Shown here piece by piece: positions 15,992 through 23,064 of a stretch of 36,139 nt of DNA (position 1 is the stretch's first letter; each line of letters opens with the position of its first letter). The stretch lies in contig NZ_LJYG01000099.1 of the NCBI RefSeq assembly GCF_001440035.1, positions 86,364-122,502 on the forward strand, read 5' to 3'. Source of the DNA: Bradyrhizobium manausense (GTDB lineage Bacteria > Pseudomonadota > Alphaproteobacteria > Rhizobiales > Xanthobacteraceae). The notes under the pieces were generated by a model. The model was not told where the DNA came from and searched no databases. It saw only the letters and a program-made list of their open reading frames with translations. The position numbers and the translations under genes were made by a program.

Positions 15992-16723
15992 ATGGCTCAT
16001 GTTTTCCCGCGCAATGACGTCAAGCGCCGCGCCATCATCGCAGCGGCTGCGCTGATCATCGCGACTGGCGCTGCGGTCGCGCAGAGCGCGATGCAAGGCG
16101 TGCCGAACGCGATGCAGGGCTTTTCGCAGAACCGCGATCAGCCGATCCAGATCGAGGCTGCCTCGCTCGAGATGCGCGACAAGAAGAAGGAGGCAACCTT
16201 CTCCGGCGACGCGAAGAGCAATGTGAAGGTCGTGCAGGGCGACACCACCATGACCTCGAAGACGCTGGTGGTGTTCTACGAATCGAACAGTGACAAGCAG
16301 CCCGCCCCGCAGGCAGCGCCTGCCAAGGGCGCCAAGGCGGCGCCGCCGATGCAGGCGTCGACACCGGGGCCGGGTGGCGCCTCCTCGATCAAGCGGCTGG
16401 AAGCGCGCGGCAATGTCGTCGTCACCCAGAAGGATCAGGTGGTGACAGGCGAGACCGCCGTGTTCGACACCAAGACCAACCTCATCACCATGCTGGGCGG
16501 GTCTGCGGGCCAGGTGGTGCTGACCCAGTGCCAGAACGTGCTGCGCGGCGACCGTCTGATGGTCGACATGACCACCGGCGTCTCCCGGGTGGAATCCGAC
16601 AGCGGCAAGGTGCAGGGCCTGTTCATCCAGTCCCAGGGCGGCGGCAATGGCAAATGCGGGACGCCCGCAACGCCTGGCTCCGGCCCGGCGATACCGTCGC
16701 TCATTCCGGGTAAGCCAAAGTAA
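15992..16723 (+). CDS. lptA: LptA (OstA-like) periplasmic LPS transport protein
   Basis: A 243-residue periplasmic protein that bridges inner-membrane LptC and outer-membrane LptD. A signal peptide is clear: KRRAIIAAAALIIATGAAVAQS with cleavage near AVA-QS. The OstA domain includes PIQIEAASLEMRDKKKEATFSGDAKSNVKVVQGDTTM and a second part ARGNVVVTQKDQVVTGETAVFDTKTNLITMLG. A Pro/Ala-rich loop (about residues 100-125) interrupts the domain, and the C terminus is Gly/Pro-rich. The ATG at 15992 lies 5 bases after the lptC stop; a GTG at 15983 overlapping that stop is equally possible and adds three residues. Confidence 0.9.
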   Translation: MAHVFPRNDVKRRAIIAAAALIIATGAAVAQSAMQGVPNAMQGFSQNRDQPIQIEAASLEMRDKKKEATFSGDAKSNVKVVQGDTTMTSKTLVVFYESNSDKQPAPQAAPAKGAKAAPPMQASTPGPGGASSIKRLEARGNVVVTQKDQVVTGETAVFDTKTNLITMLGGSAGQVVLTQCQNVLRGDRLMVDMTTGVSRVESDSGKVQGLFIQSQGGGNGKCGTPATPGSGPAIPSLIPGKPK

Positions 16724-16956
16724 ATCAATAGGTTATATAATAATTCGGGGTCGCCAGGTTGAAGCCGGCCCGACAAGATTGTATCTAGCGCGCAGGGCTT
16801 TCGAAGCGGGGTTCGCCGCTTTTCGGGCGTGTTTCACTGGGCATGAGACATCCCTTCACTCATGCTGCGCTGGCGAATCGCTGGGGCCGGCGCAGCAGAT
16901 CGCGAGATCACGCACGATCGTCGTGCAAGATTGTCGTGAAAGGCTAGAAGGCGGGG

Positions 16957-17955
16957 ATGGTCGATCTTTTCAGCATGTTCCGACGCCGCCCCGCCAAGCG
17001 CGGCCGGCCAGGATTTGCCCGTCAGGACATCACCGCGCTCGGTGACAGTGTCGGCGGGCTCGTACCGAGCCCTGTCAGGGATGCGCCGCCCATCGCCCGT
17101 GACCAGCCGATGCAGGCCGCGGATCCCTATGGCGTCGAGGCTCCGCCGCGGCCACGACCGGCGGCGCCGCCTCCCCAGGCCAGATCCAGTTCCAGGGCGA
17201 ATGGCGCAGGCGCGCCGCAGCTGTTGCGGCGGCCGGGCTTCCTGGCTGTGCATAGCGTGGAAAAGAGTTTCGGCAGCCGCCAGGTCGTGCGCGGCGTCAG
17301 CATCTATGTGCGCCGCGGCGAAGCGGTCGGTTTGCTCGGTCCGAACGGCGCCGGCAAGACCACCGTGTTCTACATGATAACAGGCCTGATCAAGGCCGAT
17401 CGCGGTGCGATCGAGCTCGACGGCCACGATGTCACCCAGCTGCCGATGTATCAGCGCGCGCGGCTCGGCATCGGCTATCTGCCGCAGGAAGCCTCGATCT
17501 TCCGCGGCCTCACCGTCGAGCAGAACATCCGCGCCGTGCTCGAAGTGGTCGAGCCTTCGCGCAAGAAGCGCGAGCAGCAGCTCGACTCGCTGCTCGACGA
17601 ATTCAACATCACGCGCCTGCGGAAATCGCCCTCGATCGCGCTGTCGGGCGGTGAGCGCCGCCGCGTCGAGATCGCCCGTGCCCTGGCGACGCGTCCCAAC
17701 TACATGCTGCTTGACGAGCCGTTCGCGGGCATCGATCCGATTGCGGTCGGCGACATTCAGGACCTCGTCCGCCACCTCACCAATCGCGGCATCGGCGTCT
17801 TGATTACCGACCACAATGTGCGCGAGACGCTCGGCCTCACCGATCGCGCCTATATCGTCTATGCCGGTGAGATCTTGACAGAGGGGAGCCCGGACGAGAT
17901 CGTCGCGGATCCCGATGTCCGCCGCCTTTACCTTGGCGAGGAATTCCGCCTCTAG
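16957..17955 (+). CDS. lptB: LPS export ABC transporter ATP-binding protein LptB
   Basis: The cytoplasmic ATPase that powers LPS extraction by LptFG. Walker A is GPNGAGKTT (128-136), the signature is LSGGE (229-233), Walker B YMLLDEP (249-255) and the switch His is in ITDHN (His286). The LptB-type C terminus ends [11 protein letters not shown]. Unusually, an Arg/Pro/Ala-rich extension of about 94 residues precedes the ABC domain; typical LptB is about 240 residues. The ATG at 16957 has AAGGCGGGG directly upstream, which supports the long form. It lies 233 bases after lptA, a gap with an AT-rich TATATAATAATT stretch (16734-16745) that may hold a promoter. rpoN follows 91 bases later. Confidence 0.95.
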   Translation: MVDLFSMFRRRPAKRGRPGFARQDITALGDSVGGLVPSPVRDAPPIARDQPMQAADPYGVEAPPRPRPAAPPPQARSSSRANGAGAPQLLRRPGFLAVHSVEKSFGSRQVVRGVSIYVRRGEAVGLLGPNGAGKTTVFYMITGLIKADRGAIELDGHDVTQLPMYQRARLGIGYLPQEASIFRGLTVEQNIRAVLEVVEPSRKKREQQLDSLLDEFNITRLRKSPSIALSGGERRRVEIARALATRPNYMLLDEPFAGIDPIAVGDIQDLVRHLTNRGIGVLITDHNVRETLGLTDRAYIVYAGEILTEGSPDEIVADPDVRRLYLGEEFRL

Positions 17956-18028
17956 CCCGTTTTTGCGTTTCGTCAAGACGTGTACATCGGGCTCGGACTA
18001 GGATAAGCAAAAATCGGACCAATTTTTT

Positions 18029-18044
18029 GGGAACGGTTCTTGCT
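18029..18044 (+). promoter_or_regulatory. -24/-12-like site overlapping the rpoN ribosome-binding region
   Basis: GGGAAC-GGTTC-TTGCT has GG (18030-18031) and GC (18042-18043) exactly ten bases apart, as in sigma-54 promoters, with a perfect TTGCT -12 box and a poorer -24 box. It ends 3 bases before the rpoN ATG, so it could not drive full-length rpoN. Bound sigma-54 holoenzyme could instead repress it. Confidence 0.4.
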
Positions 18045-18046
18045 TC

Positions 18047-19690
18047 ATGGCGCTTACGCAGAGATTAGAGTTCCGGCAATCGCAGTCGCTGGTCATGACG
18101 CCGCAGCTGATGCAGGCGATCAAGCTGCTGCAATTGTCCAATCTCGATCTCACCACCTTCGTGGAGGAGGAACTCGAGCGTAACCCTCTGCTGGAACGGG
18201 CCAATGACGAGGGTGGCGGCGAAGCGCCGGCCGAGACCGCCCAGTTCAGCGACAGTGACGATTCGGGCAGCCACGGGGACGGTCCTGGCGAGGGTCCTGG
18301 CGCCGACGATGGCTTTGGCGGCAGCGGCGAGGCCTTCGAGCCGGGCCAGGAAGAATGGATGAGCAAGGATCTCGGCTCCCGCGCCGAGATCGAGCAGACC
18401 CTCGACACGGGCCTGGACAACGTCTTCTCCGAGGAACCGGCCGAGGCGGCCGCGCGCAACGCCCAGGACGCCGCGCCGACCACCTACACCGAATGGGGCG
18501 GCGGTGCCTCGGGTGACGAAGACTACAATCTCGAAGCTTTTGTCGCGGCCGAGACAACGCTGTCGGACCATCTCGCCGAGCAGCTCTCGGTCGCCTTCAC
18601 CGGCGCGGCGCAGCGCATGATCGGCCAATACCTGATCGACCTCGTCGACGAAGCCGGTTATCTGCCGCCCGATCTTGGCGGTGCGGCCGAGCGGCTCGGC
18701 GCAACGCAAGAGGACGTCGAGGACGTTCTTGCCGTGCTGCAAAAATTCGATCCACCCGGCGTCTGTGCACGGTCCTTGAGCGAGTGCCTCGCGATCCAGC
18801 TCCGCGAGCTCGACCGCTACGATCCGGCGATGCAGGCCCTCGTCGAGCATCTCGATCTCCTCGCCAAGCGCGACATCGCATCCTTACGCAAGCTCTGCGG
18901 CGTCGACGACGAGGACATCGCCGACATGATCGGCGAAATCAGGCGGCTCAATCCCAAGCCCGGCATGAAGTTCGGCTCGGCGCGGCTCCAGACCATGGTG
19001 CCAGATGTCTATGTCCGGCCGGGTCCTGATGGCGGCTGGCATGTCGAGCTCAACAGCGACACTCTGCCGCGCGTGCTGGTCAACCAGACCTATTATTCCG
19101 AGCTGTCGAAGAAGATCGGCAAGGACGGCGACAAGTCGTATTTCACGGACGCGCTGCAGAATGCGACCTGGCTGGTGCGCGCGCTCGACCAGCGCGCCCG
19201 CACCATCCTGAAAGTCGCCACCGAGATCGTGCGCCAGCAGGACGGCTTCTTCACCCATGGCGTCGCGCATTTAAGGCCGCTGAATCTGAAGGCCGTGGCC
19301 GACGCCATCCAGATGCACGAATCCACGGTGTCGCGCGTCACCGCCAACAAATACATGGCGACAAATCGCGGCACATTCGAGTTGAAATATTTCTTCACGG
19401 CCTCGATCGCCTCGGCCGACGGCGGTGAGGCGCATTCGGCCGAAGCGGTGCGTCACCACATCAAGCAGCTGATCGATTCGGAAGCGCCGACGGCGATCCT
19501 GTCGGATGATACCATCGTGGAACGCTTGCGCGCCTCGGGCATTGATATTGCCCGCCGCACGGTCGCGAAGTACCGCGAAGCCATGCGCATTCCGTCCTCG
19601 GTGCAACGCCGCCGCGACAAGCAGAGCGCTCTTGGTAACGTCCTTTCCACCGCAATGTCCGATCGCTCCCGCAACACCGAACCGGCCTGA
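18047..19690 (+). CDS. rpoN: RNA polymerase sigma-54 factor
   Basis: Sigma-54 directs RNA polymerase to -24/-12 promoters and needs AAA+ activators. The 547-residue protein has the N-terminal activator-interacting region (LEFRQSQSLVMTPQLMQAIKLLQLSNLDL), an acidic Gly/Asp/Glu-rich linker (about residues 45-150), the core-binding region and the helix-turn-helix (AIQMHESTVSRVTANKYM). The RpoN box ARRTVAKYRE is at 502-511. Bradyrhizobium is known to carry two rpoN genes. The lptB-rpoN-hpf-ptsN neighbourhood fits the classic chromosomal locus, but I cannot tell which copy this is. A -24/-12-like sequence overlaps its start region. Confidence 0.98.
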   Translation: MALTQRLEFRQSQSLVMTPQLMQAIKLLQLSNLDLTTFVEEELERNPLLERANDEGGGEAPAETAQFSDSDDSGSHGDGPGEGPGADDGFGGSGEAFEPGQEEWMSKDLGSRAEIEQTLDTGLDNVFSEEPAEAAARNAQDAAPTTYTEWGGGASGDEDYNLEAFVAAETTLSDHLAEQLSVAFTGAAQRMIGQYLIDLVDEAGYLPPDLGGAAERLGATQEDVEDVLAVLQKFDPPGVCARSLSECLAIQLRELDRYDPAMQALVEHLDLLAKRDIASLRKLCGVDDEDIADMIGEIRRLNPKPGMKFGSARLQTMVPDVYVRPGPDGGWHVELNSDTLPRVLVNQTYYSELSKKIGKDGDKSYFTDALQNATWLVRALDQRARTILKVATEIVRQQDGFFTHGVAHLRPLNLKAVADAIQMHESTVSRVTANKYMATNRGTFELKYFFTASIASADGGEAHSAEAVRHHIKQLIDSEAPTAILSDDTIVERLRASGIDIARRTVAKYREAMRIPSSVQRRRDKQSALGNVLSTAMSDRSRNTEPA

Positions 19691-19747
19691 TTGCGCTGGC
19701 GCGAAATCGCGCTACTCTTCTCCCCCAACCGCGACCGATCCAAGCAG

Positions 19748-19796
19748 GCGCATGATCCGGAAAAGTGTCCGGCGGTTTTCCGACAAGACCATGCGC
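19748..19796. repeat. Rhizobiales short intergenic repeat (family D)
   Basis: GCGCATGATCCGGAAAA and TTTTCCGACAAGACCATGCGC form an imperfect hairpin (arms GCGCATG/CATGCGC at 19748-19754 and 19790-19796). I recall this 'catgatccggaaaagtg' wording as frequent in Rhizobiales intergenic regions. It lies in the rpoN-hpf gap. Confidence 0.7.
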
Positions 19797-19811
19797 AGGG
19801 AAATGACCTAG

Positions 19812-19835
19812 GATGCGATGACGCGTCATCGCATC
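19812..19835. promoter_or_regulatory. Perfect 24-base palindrome upstream of hpf
   Basis: The sequence GATGCGATGACG is followed immediately by its exact complement in reverse. It has no spacer, so it suits a dimeric protein site or a tight RNA hairpin. It lies 29 bases before the hpf ATG. It could also be part of the adjoining repeat. Confidence 0.5.
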
Positions 19836-19864
19836 TTGGCCAATTGAACCAAGCGAGGCATCAC

Positions 19865-20464
19865 ATGACTCTTCGGATTTCGGGCAAGAGCGTCAGTGTC
19901 GGTGAGGCCCTTCGCGGCCGCGTCACTGACCGGACTGAAGAGGTGCTGCGTAAATATTTCGACGGCAATTATTCCGGCCACATCACGCTCAGCAAGGATG
20001 GCTTCGGCTTCCGCACCGACTGCGCGCTGCATCTGGATTCGGGAATTACGCTGGAAGCGGATTCGAACGCCCCGGACGCCTATGCCAGTGCCGACCAGGC
20101 CCTGATCATGATCGAGAAGCGCCTCAAGCGCTACAAGAGCCGCCTCAAGGACCGTTCGGCCCGCAAGGCCCATGTCGCCTCCGCGGCGCTGGCCGCGCTC
20201 GACGCCACCGCCTATGTGCTCGAGGCCCCCGGCGAGGGGGACGATGATGAGGAAGTCACCGGCTACAGCCCGGTGATCATCGCCGAGGCCACGACCTCGC
20301 TGAAGCAGATGTCGGTCAGCGAAGCCGTCATGGAACTCGACCTCAGCGGGGCGCCCTGCCTGGTATTCCAGCATGGCTCCTCGGGCCGGGTGAACATCAT
20401 CTACCGCCGGGCCGACGGCAATGTCGGCTGGATCGACCCGCCGGGGGCCAAATCCGGCGGCTAA
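19865..20464 (+). CDS. hpf: Long-form ribosome hibernation promoting factor (HPF/RaiA)
   Basis: A 199-residue long-form HPF that dimerises 70S ribosomes into inactive 100S particles during slow growth. The N-terminal RaiA domain has the beta-alpha-beta start TLRISGKSVSVGEALRGRVTDRTEEVLRKYF and the helix DQALIMIEKRLKRYKSRLKDR. The C-terminal dimerisation domain shows VIIAEATTSLKQMSVSEAVMELDLSGAPCLVFQHGSSGRVNIIYRRADGNVGWIDP. The ATG at 19865 has GCGAGG upstream; earlier in-frame sequence lies in repeats. It sits between rpoN and ptsN, a conserved proteobacterial order, and is flanked on both sides by short repeats. Confidence 0.95.
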   Translation: MTLRISGKSVSVGEALRGRVTDRTEEVLRKYFDGNYSGHITLSKDGFGFRTDCALHLDSGITLEADSNAPDAYASADQALIMIEKRLKRYKSRLKDRSARKAHVASAALAALDATAYVLEAPGEGDDDEEVTGYSPVIIAEATTSLKQMSVSEAVMELDLSGAPCLVFQHGSSGRVNIIYRRADGNVGWIDPPGAKSGG

Positions 20465-20465
20465 A

Positions 20466-20508
20466 GCGTTTTCGAGCGAATGGAAGCCGGTTCGCGGTAA
20501 GAAAACGC
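20466..20508. repeat. Rhizobiales short intergenic repeat (family E)
   Basis: GCGTTTTC (20466-20473) and GAAAACGC (20501-20508) are inverted arms around CGAATGGAAGCCGGTTCGCGG-like sequence. It begins just after the hpf stop. I recall this pattern as common in Bradyrhizobium intergenic DNA. Confidence 0.7.
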
Positions 20509-20595
20509 GTCAAAACAAGCATCCGCTCCCGAAAGGGCACCCCCGTATCAACCACAGGTCTTAACAATGACCGGGACAAAGCCGCACGCAGCAGT

Positions 20596-20611
20596 TGGCA
20601 CCGGGATTGCG
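20596..20611 (+). promoter_or_regulatory. Sigma-54 (-24/-12) promoter upstream of ptsN
   Basis: TGGCAC-CGGGA-TTGCG matches the consensus TGGCACG-N4-TTGCW, with GG (20597-20598) and GC (20609-20610) separated by exactly ten bases. Transcription would start near 20622, giving a leader of about 125 bases before the ptsN ATG. It is one of the closest consensus matches I would expect by eye. No activator-binding site is evident upstream. Confidence 0.75.
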
Positions 20612-20747
20612 TTGGAGTAGAAGCGCCCCACATCAAGACCGGGGCTAAGTCCCCCTTCTGCTTGACCTTCTTGACGCCGGTCGGGCTCGCTTCTAGCGAG
20701 ACGGCCAATTCGGAACCTGACGGTTTAATTCACCTCGGAACACTTCC

Positions 20748-21209
20748 ATGCCGATTACCGATCTGGTCGCACCCGAGGCGATTCTCCCGGCATTGAAGGT
20801 CAACAGCAAGAAGCAGGCGCTCCAGGAGCTCGCGGCCAAGGCTGCCGAGCTGACCGGACAAAACGAACGTTCGGTGTTCGAGGTGCTGCTCCAGCGCGAG
20901 AAGCTCGGCACCACCGCGGTCGGCTATGGCGTCGCCATTCCGCACGGCAAGCTGCCCAAGCTCGAGAAGATCTTTGGCCTGTTCGCCCGGCTCGATCGTC
21001 CGATCGATTTCGAGGCGATGGACGGCCAGCCGGTCGATCTCGTCTTCCTGCTGCTCGCGCCCGAAGGCGCCGGCGCCGATCACCTCAAGGCGCTCGCCCG
21101 CATTGCCCGCCTGCTCCGCGACCAGGATATCGCCAAGAAGCTCCGCGCCTCGCGCGACGCCCAGGCGATCTATTCGGTGCTGGCCCTGCCGCCGGCGAGC
21201 GCGGCGTAA
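20748..21209 (+). CDS. ptsN: Nitrogen PTS enzyme IIA (EIIA-Ntr)
   Basis: A 153-residue cytosolic regulator phosphorylated by the EI-Ntr/NPr chain. The phospho-acceptor is His66 in GVAIPHGK. The surrounding GTTAVGYGVAIPHGKLPKLEKIFGLFARLDRPIDFEAMDGQPVDLVFLLLAPE is the standard PTS_EIIA type-2 core. PtsN links nitrogen, carbon and potassium homeostasis and often interacts with other sensor proteins. The ATG at 20748 follows CCTCGGAAC. It is 283 bases downstream of hpf, with its own -24/-12 promoter in the gap, so it is probably expressed both from the operon and by sigma-54. Confidence 0.97.
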   Translation: MPITDLVAPEAILPALKVNSKKQALQELAAKAAELTGQNERSVFEVLLQREKLGTTAVGYGVAIPHGKLPKLEKIFGLFARLDRPIDFEAMDGQPVDLVFLLLAPEGAGADHLKALARIARLLRDQDIAKKLRASRDAQAIYSVLALPPASAA

Positions 21210-21228
21210 TCTTTCACCATTGCCGACT

Positions 21229-21250
21229 GAGAGAGTGTGTCGGCTCTCTC
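21229..21250. terminator. Hairpin between ptsN and tetR
   Basis: GAGAGAG (21229-21235) pairs with CTCTCTC (21244-21250). An alternative GCCGAC/GTCGGC stem overlaps it (21222-21244). It lies between convergent stops at 21209 and 21270. No T tract follows, so it is a weak call. Confidence 0.35.
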
Positions 21251-21269
21251 GCCACCAGGCGCAAACGCC

Positions 21270-21947
21270 TCAGCACACCGTCGGCAGCAGGCGCCGGACT
21301 TCGTCGAGCAGTTCGGCAATCGCCGCCTTGTCACCCGCGAGGTGCTTGAGCAGCGCACCCTGGAAGAGGCCGTCGAACAGCGCATAGAGCGCGGCTGGTG
21401 AAGATGCCGGCCGCTTGTTGCCGAGCTCGGCATAGCGCGAGGCGATTCGCCAGATCATCGCCTCCAGACTCTTGTCGATCTCGAGCACGTCCTTGCGAAA
21501 CGCCGCCTCGAACATCGCCTGCGAGCGCAAATCGTACCAGAGCCGGTGCATCCGGGCTTCGTTCTGCAGCGTTGCTGCGAGCTTGGCGAGGAACCCCTCC
21601 GTCAATTCATCGCGGCTCGTCGCCGTCGCGACGACCTCGTCATAGCGCGTCACGCACTTCGCCTTGTAGTGGCGCACGCAGCAGCAGATCAGGTCGAGCT
21701 TGTCGCTGAAATAATAGTGGAACACGCCGTGCGTGAAGGCCGAGTTCTGCGCGATCTCGCGCAGGCTGGTGCGGGCGAAGCCGAGCTCGCCCAGGGTTTC
21801 GAGTGCGGCCTCCGCCAGCTCGATCCGCCGCGCGTTGAACTTGTCGTCCCGCACGACCTCCGCAACGGCCTCACGCTTCGCCGCTCCTGTCGCTTGCCGC
21901 GCCATTGTCGCGCTGTCTCCGGTCCCTTCGTCACCACGATCCGTCAT
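21270..21947 (-). CDS. TetR/AcrR-family regulator
   Basis: A 225-residue repressor. The helix-turn-helix is RRIELAEAALETLGELGFARTSLREIAQNSAFTHGVFHYYFSDKLDLICCC, at about residues 40-90. The ligand domain follows (FHYYFSDKLDLI then ALYALFDGLFQGALL near the end). It has a hydrophilic tail of about 35 residues before the domain. The start is ATG at 21947; ATG at 21905 is an alternative. It is divergent from the SDR-saccharopine-ligase genes. Two tandem TTGACA-containing palindromes in the gap are the likely operators, also overlapping its own promoter. A lipid-like or acyl-CoA inducer is plausible from the regulated genes, by inference. Confidence 0.92.
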   Translation of the reverse strand: MTDRGDEGTGDSATMARQATGAAKREAVAEVVRDDKFNARRIELAEAALETLGELGFARTSLREIAQNSAFTHGVFHYYFSDKLDLICCCVRHYKAKCVTRYDEVVATATSRDELTEGFLAKLAATLQNEARMHRLWYDLRSQAMFEAAFRKDVLEIDKSLEAMIWRIASRYAELGNKRPASSPAALYALFDGLFQGALLKHLAGDKAAIAELLDEVRRLLPTVC

Positions 21948-21964
21948 CCCTACAGACCATCCTC

Positions 21965-21980
21965 TTTGACAACTGTCAAA
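21965..21980. promoter_or_regulatory. TetR operator 1
   Basis: TTTGACA-AC-TGTCAAA is a perfect palindrome with 7-base arms. It is 18 bases upstream of the tetR start. Its left arm contains TTGACA, the -35 consensus. It pairs with operator 2 at 23 bases centre to centre. Confidence 0.75.
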
Positions 21981-21987
21981 TTTTTAC

Positions 21988-22003
21988 CTTGACAAGTGTC
22001 AAG
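21988..22003. promoter_or_regulatory. TetR operator 2
   Basis: CTTGACA-AG-TGTCAAG is a second perfect palindrome, differing from operator 1 only at the outermost base pair and the spacer. The 23-base centre spacing would place two dimers on nearly the same DNA face after about two turns. Confidence 0.75.
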
Positions 22004-22168
22004 TTCCGGGAGGAGGGTGCGCGCCAAGAATTTGGACAGTCGTCAAGACGCCAGCACATGGAGGAAACGCATCCACCGGCGCCGCGCCGCCGGAACGGAC
22101 TCGCATGCCGCTGCGCCACCGCGCCGGCACCGTGCTGCCGATTGCAGCACGCACCGATCGGCAGCGAA

Positions 22169-22205
22169 CAGATCAGTCCAGCAGATCAGTCCAAAGATCA
22201 GTTCA
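22169..22205 (+). repeat. Three tandem 12-base direct repeats in SDR leader
   Basis: CAGATCAGTCCA occurs at 22169-22180 and 22182-22193, followed by AAGATCAGTTCA at 22194-22205. They lie just upstream of the GGGAGG ribosome-binding site of the SDR gene. Confidence 0.7.
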
Positions 22206-22224
22206 AGCAAAGGGAGGACGTGCG

Positions 22225-23028
22225 ATGAGTGAGAAGAGCCTTGATGGCCGCAAAGCCCTGGTCACCGGCGGAGCCCGCGGGATAGGAGCCGCCATTGCAC
22301 AGGCACTGGCGCGATCCGGTGCGGCGGTCATGATCGGCGACATCCTCGATGACGTCGGCAGGGACAGCGCCGGCCAGATCGCAAGGCTCGGCGTGAAGAC
22401 CGGCTTCGTGCATCTCGATGTCAGCGACGATGCGCAGTGGGAGAAAGCGACTGCTGCGACGATCGCCACCCTCGGCGGCTACGACATTCTCATCAACAAT
22501 GCCGGCATCGAGATCACGTCCCTGATCTCGGAGGTCAGGGCCGAGGACGCGCGGCGGATGTGTGACGTCAACATCGTCGGCACCGTGCTCGGCATGAAGC
22601 ACGCCTTCCGCGCCATGCGGCCGGGCGGACCGGCCGGCAAGGGCGGCGCGGTCGTCAACATCGCCTCCGTCGCGGCGACGATCGCCTTCCCGAGCATCGC
22701 GGTCTATTCCGGCACGAAGTCCGCGGTCGATCGCATGACACGGGTTGGCGCGATGGAGGCCGGCAAGCTCGGTTTCGGCGTGCGCGTCAACTGCATCTAT
22801 CCCGGCTTGATCCCCACCGACATGGGCATGCAGCTGGCGGGCGACATCGTGAAGATCGGCCTTGCGCCCGACGTCAATGCCGCGGTCGGCTCGGTGGTGG
22901 AGCAGACGCCTCTCGGCAAGCTCGCGGAGGTCGGCGACATCGCCAATGCCGCGGTGTTCCTGTGCTCGAACGAGGCCCGTTTCATCACCGGCATCGGACT
23001 GCCGGTCGATGGCGGCATGGGCATGTAG
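22225..23028 (+). CDS. Short-chain dehydrogenase/reductase
   Basis: A 267-residue classical SDR. TGGARGIGAAIAQALARSG (from residue 14) binds NAD(P), NNAG (about 91-94) supports the helix, and the active site Ser/Tyr/Lys are in NIASVAAT... and YSGTKSAVDRM. The C terminus is typical (FLCSNEARFITGIGLPVDGGMGM). An aspartate at the end of the second strand (GDILDD) favours NAD. The ATG at 22225 has an ideal GGGAGG 8 bases upstream. It is first in a set with the saccharopine-dehydrogenase-like protein (36 bases later) and an acyl-CoA ligase, facing a TetR regulator. Substrate is unknown; it may be a hydroxyacyl or hydroxysteroid compound. Confidence 0.92.
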   Translation: MSEKSLDGRKALVTGGARGIGAAIAQALARSGAAVMIGDILDDVGRDSAGQIARLGVKTGFVHLDVSDDAQWEKATAATIATLGGYDILINNAGIEITSLISEVRAEDARRMCDVNIVGTVLGMKHAFRAMRPGGPAGKGGAVVNIASVAATIAFPSIAVYSGTKSAVDRMTRVGAMEAGKLGFGVRVNCIYPGLIPTDMGMQLAGDIVKIGLAPDVNAAVGSVVEQTPLGKLAEVGDIANAAVFLCSNEARFITGIGLPVDGGMGM

Positions 23029-23064
23029 CAAAGAACCTGACATCAAGCATTTCGGAGGAACGCT

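Noticed and set aside
16734..16745. TATATAATAATT as an lptB promoter -10
   Set aside because: No acceptable -35 at 16-18 bases upstream; mentioned only as AT-rich sequence in the lptB entry.
16834..17976. A 380-codon minus-strand open frame opposite lptB
   Set aside because: Shadow of lptB; translation has no family pattern.
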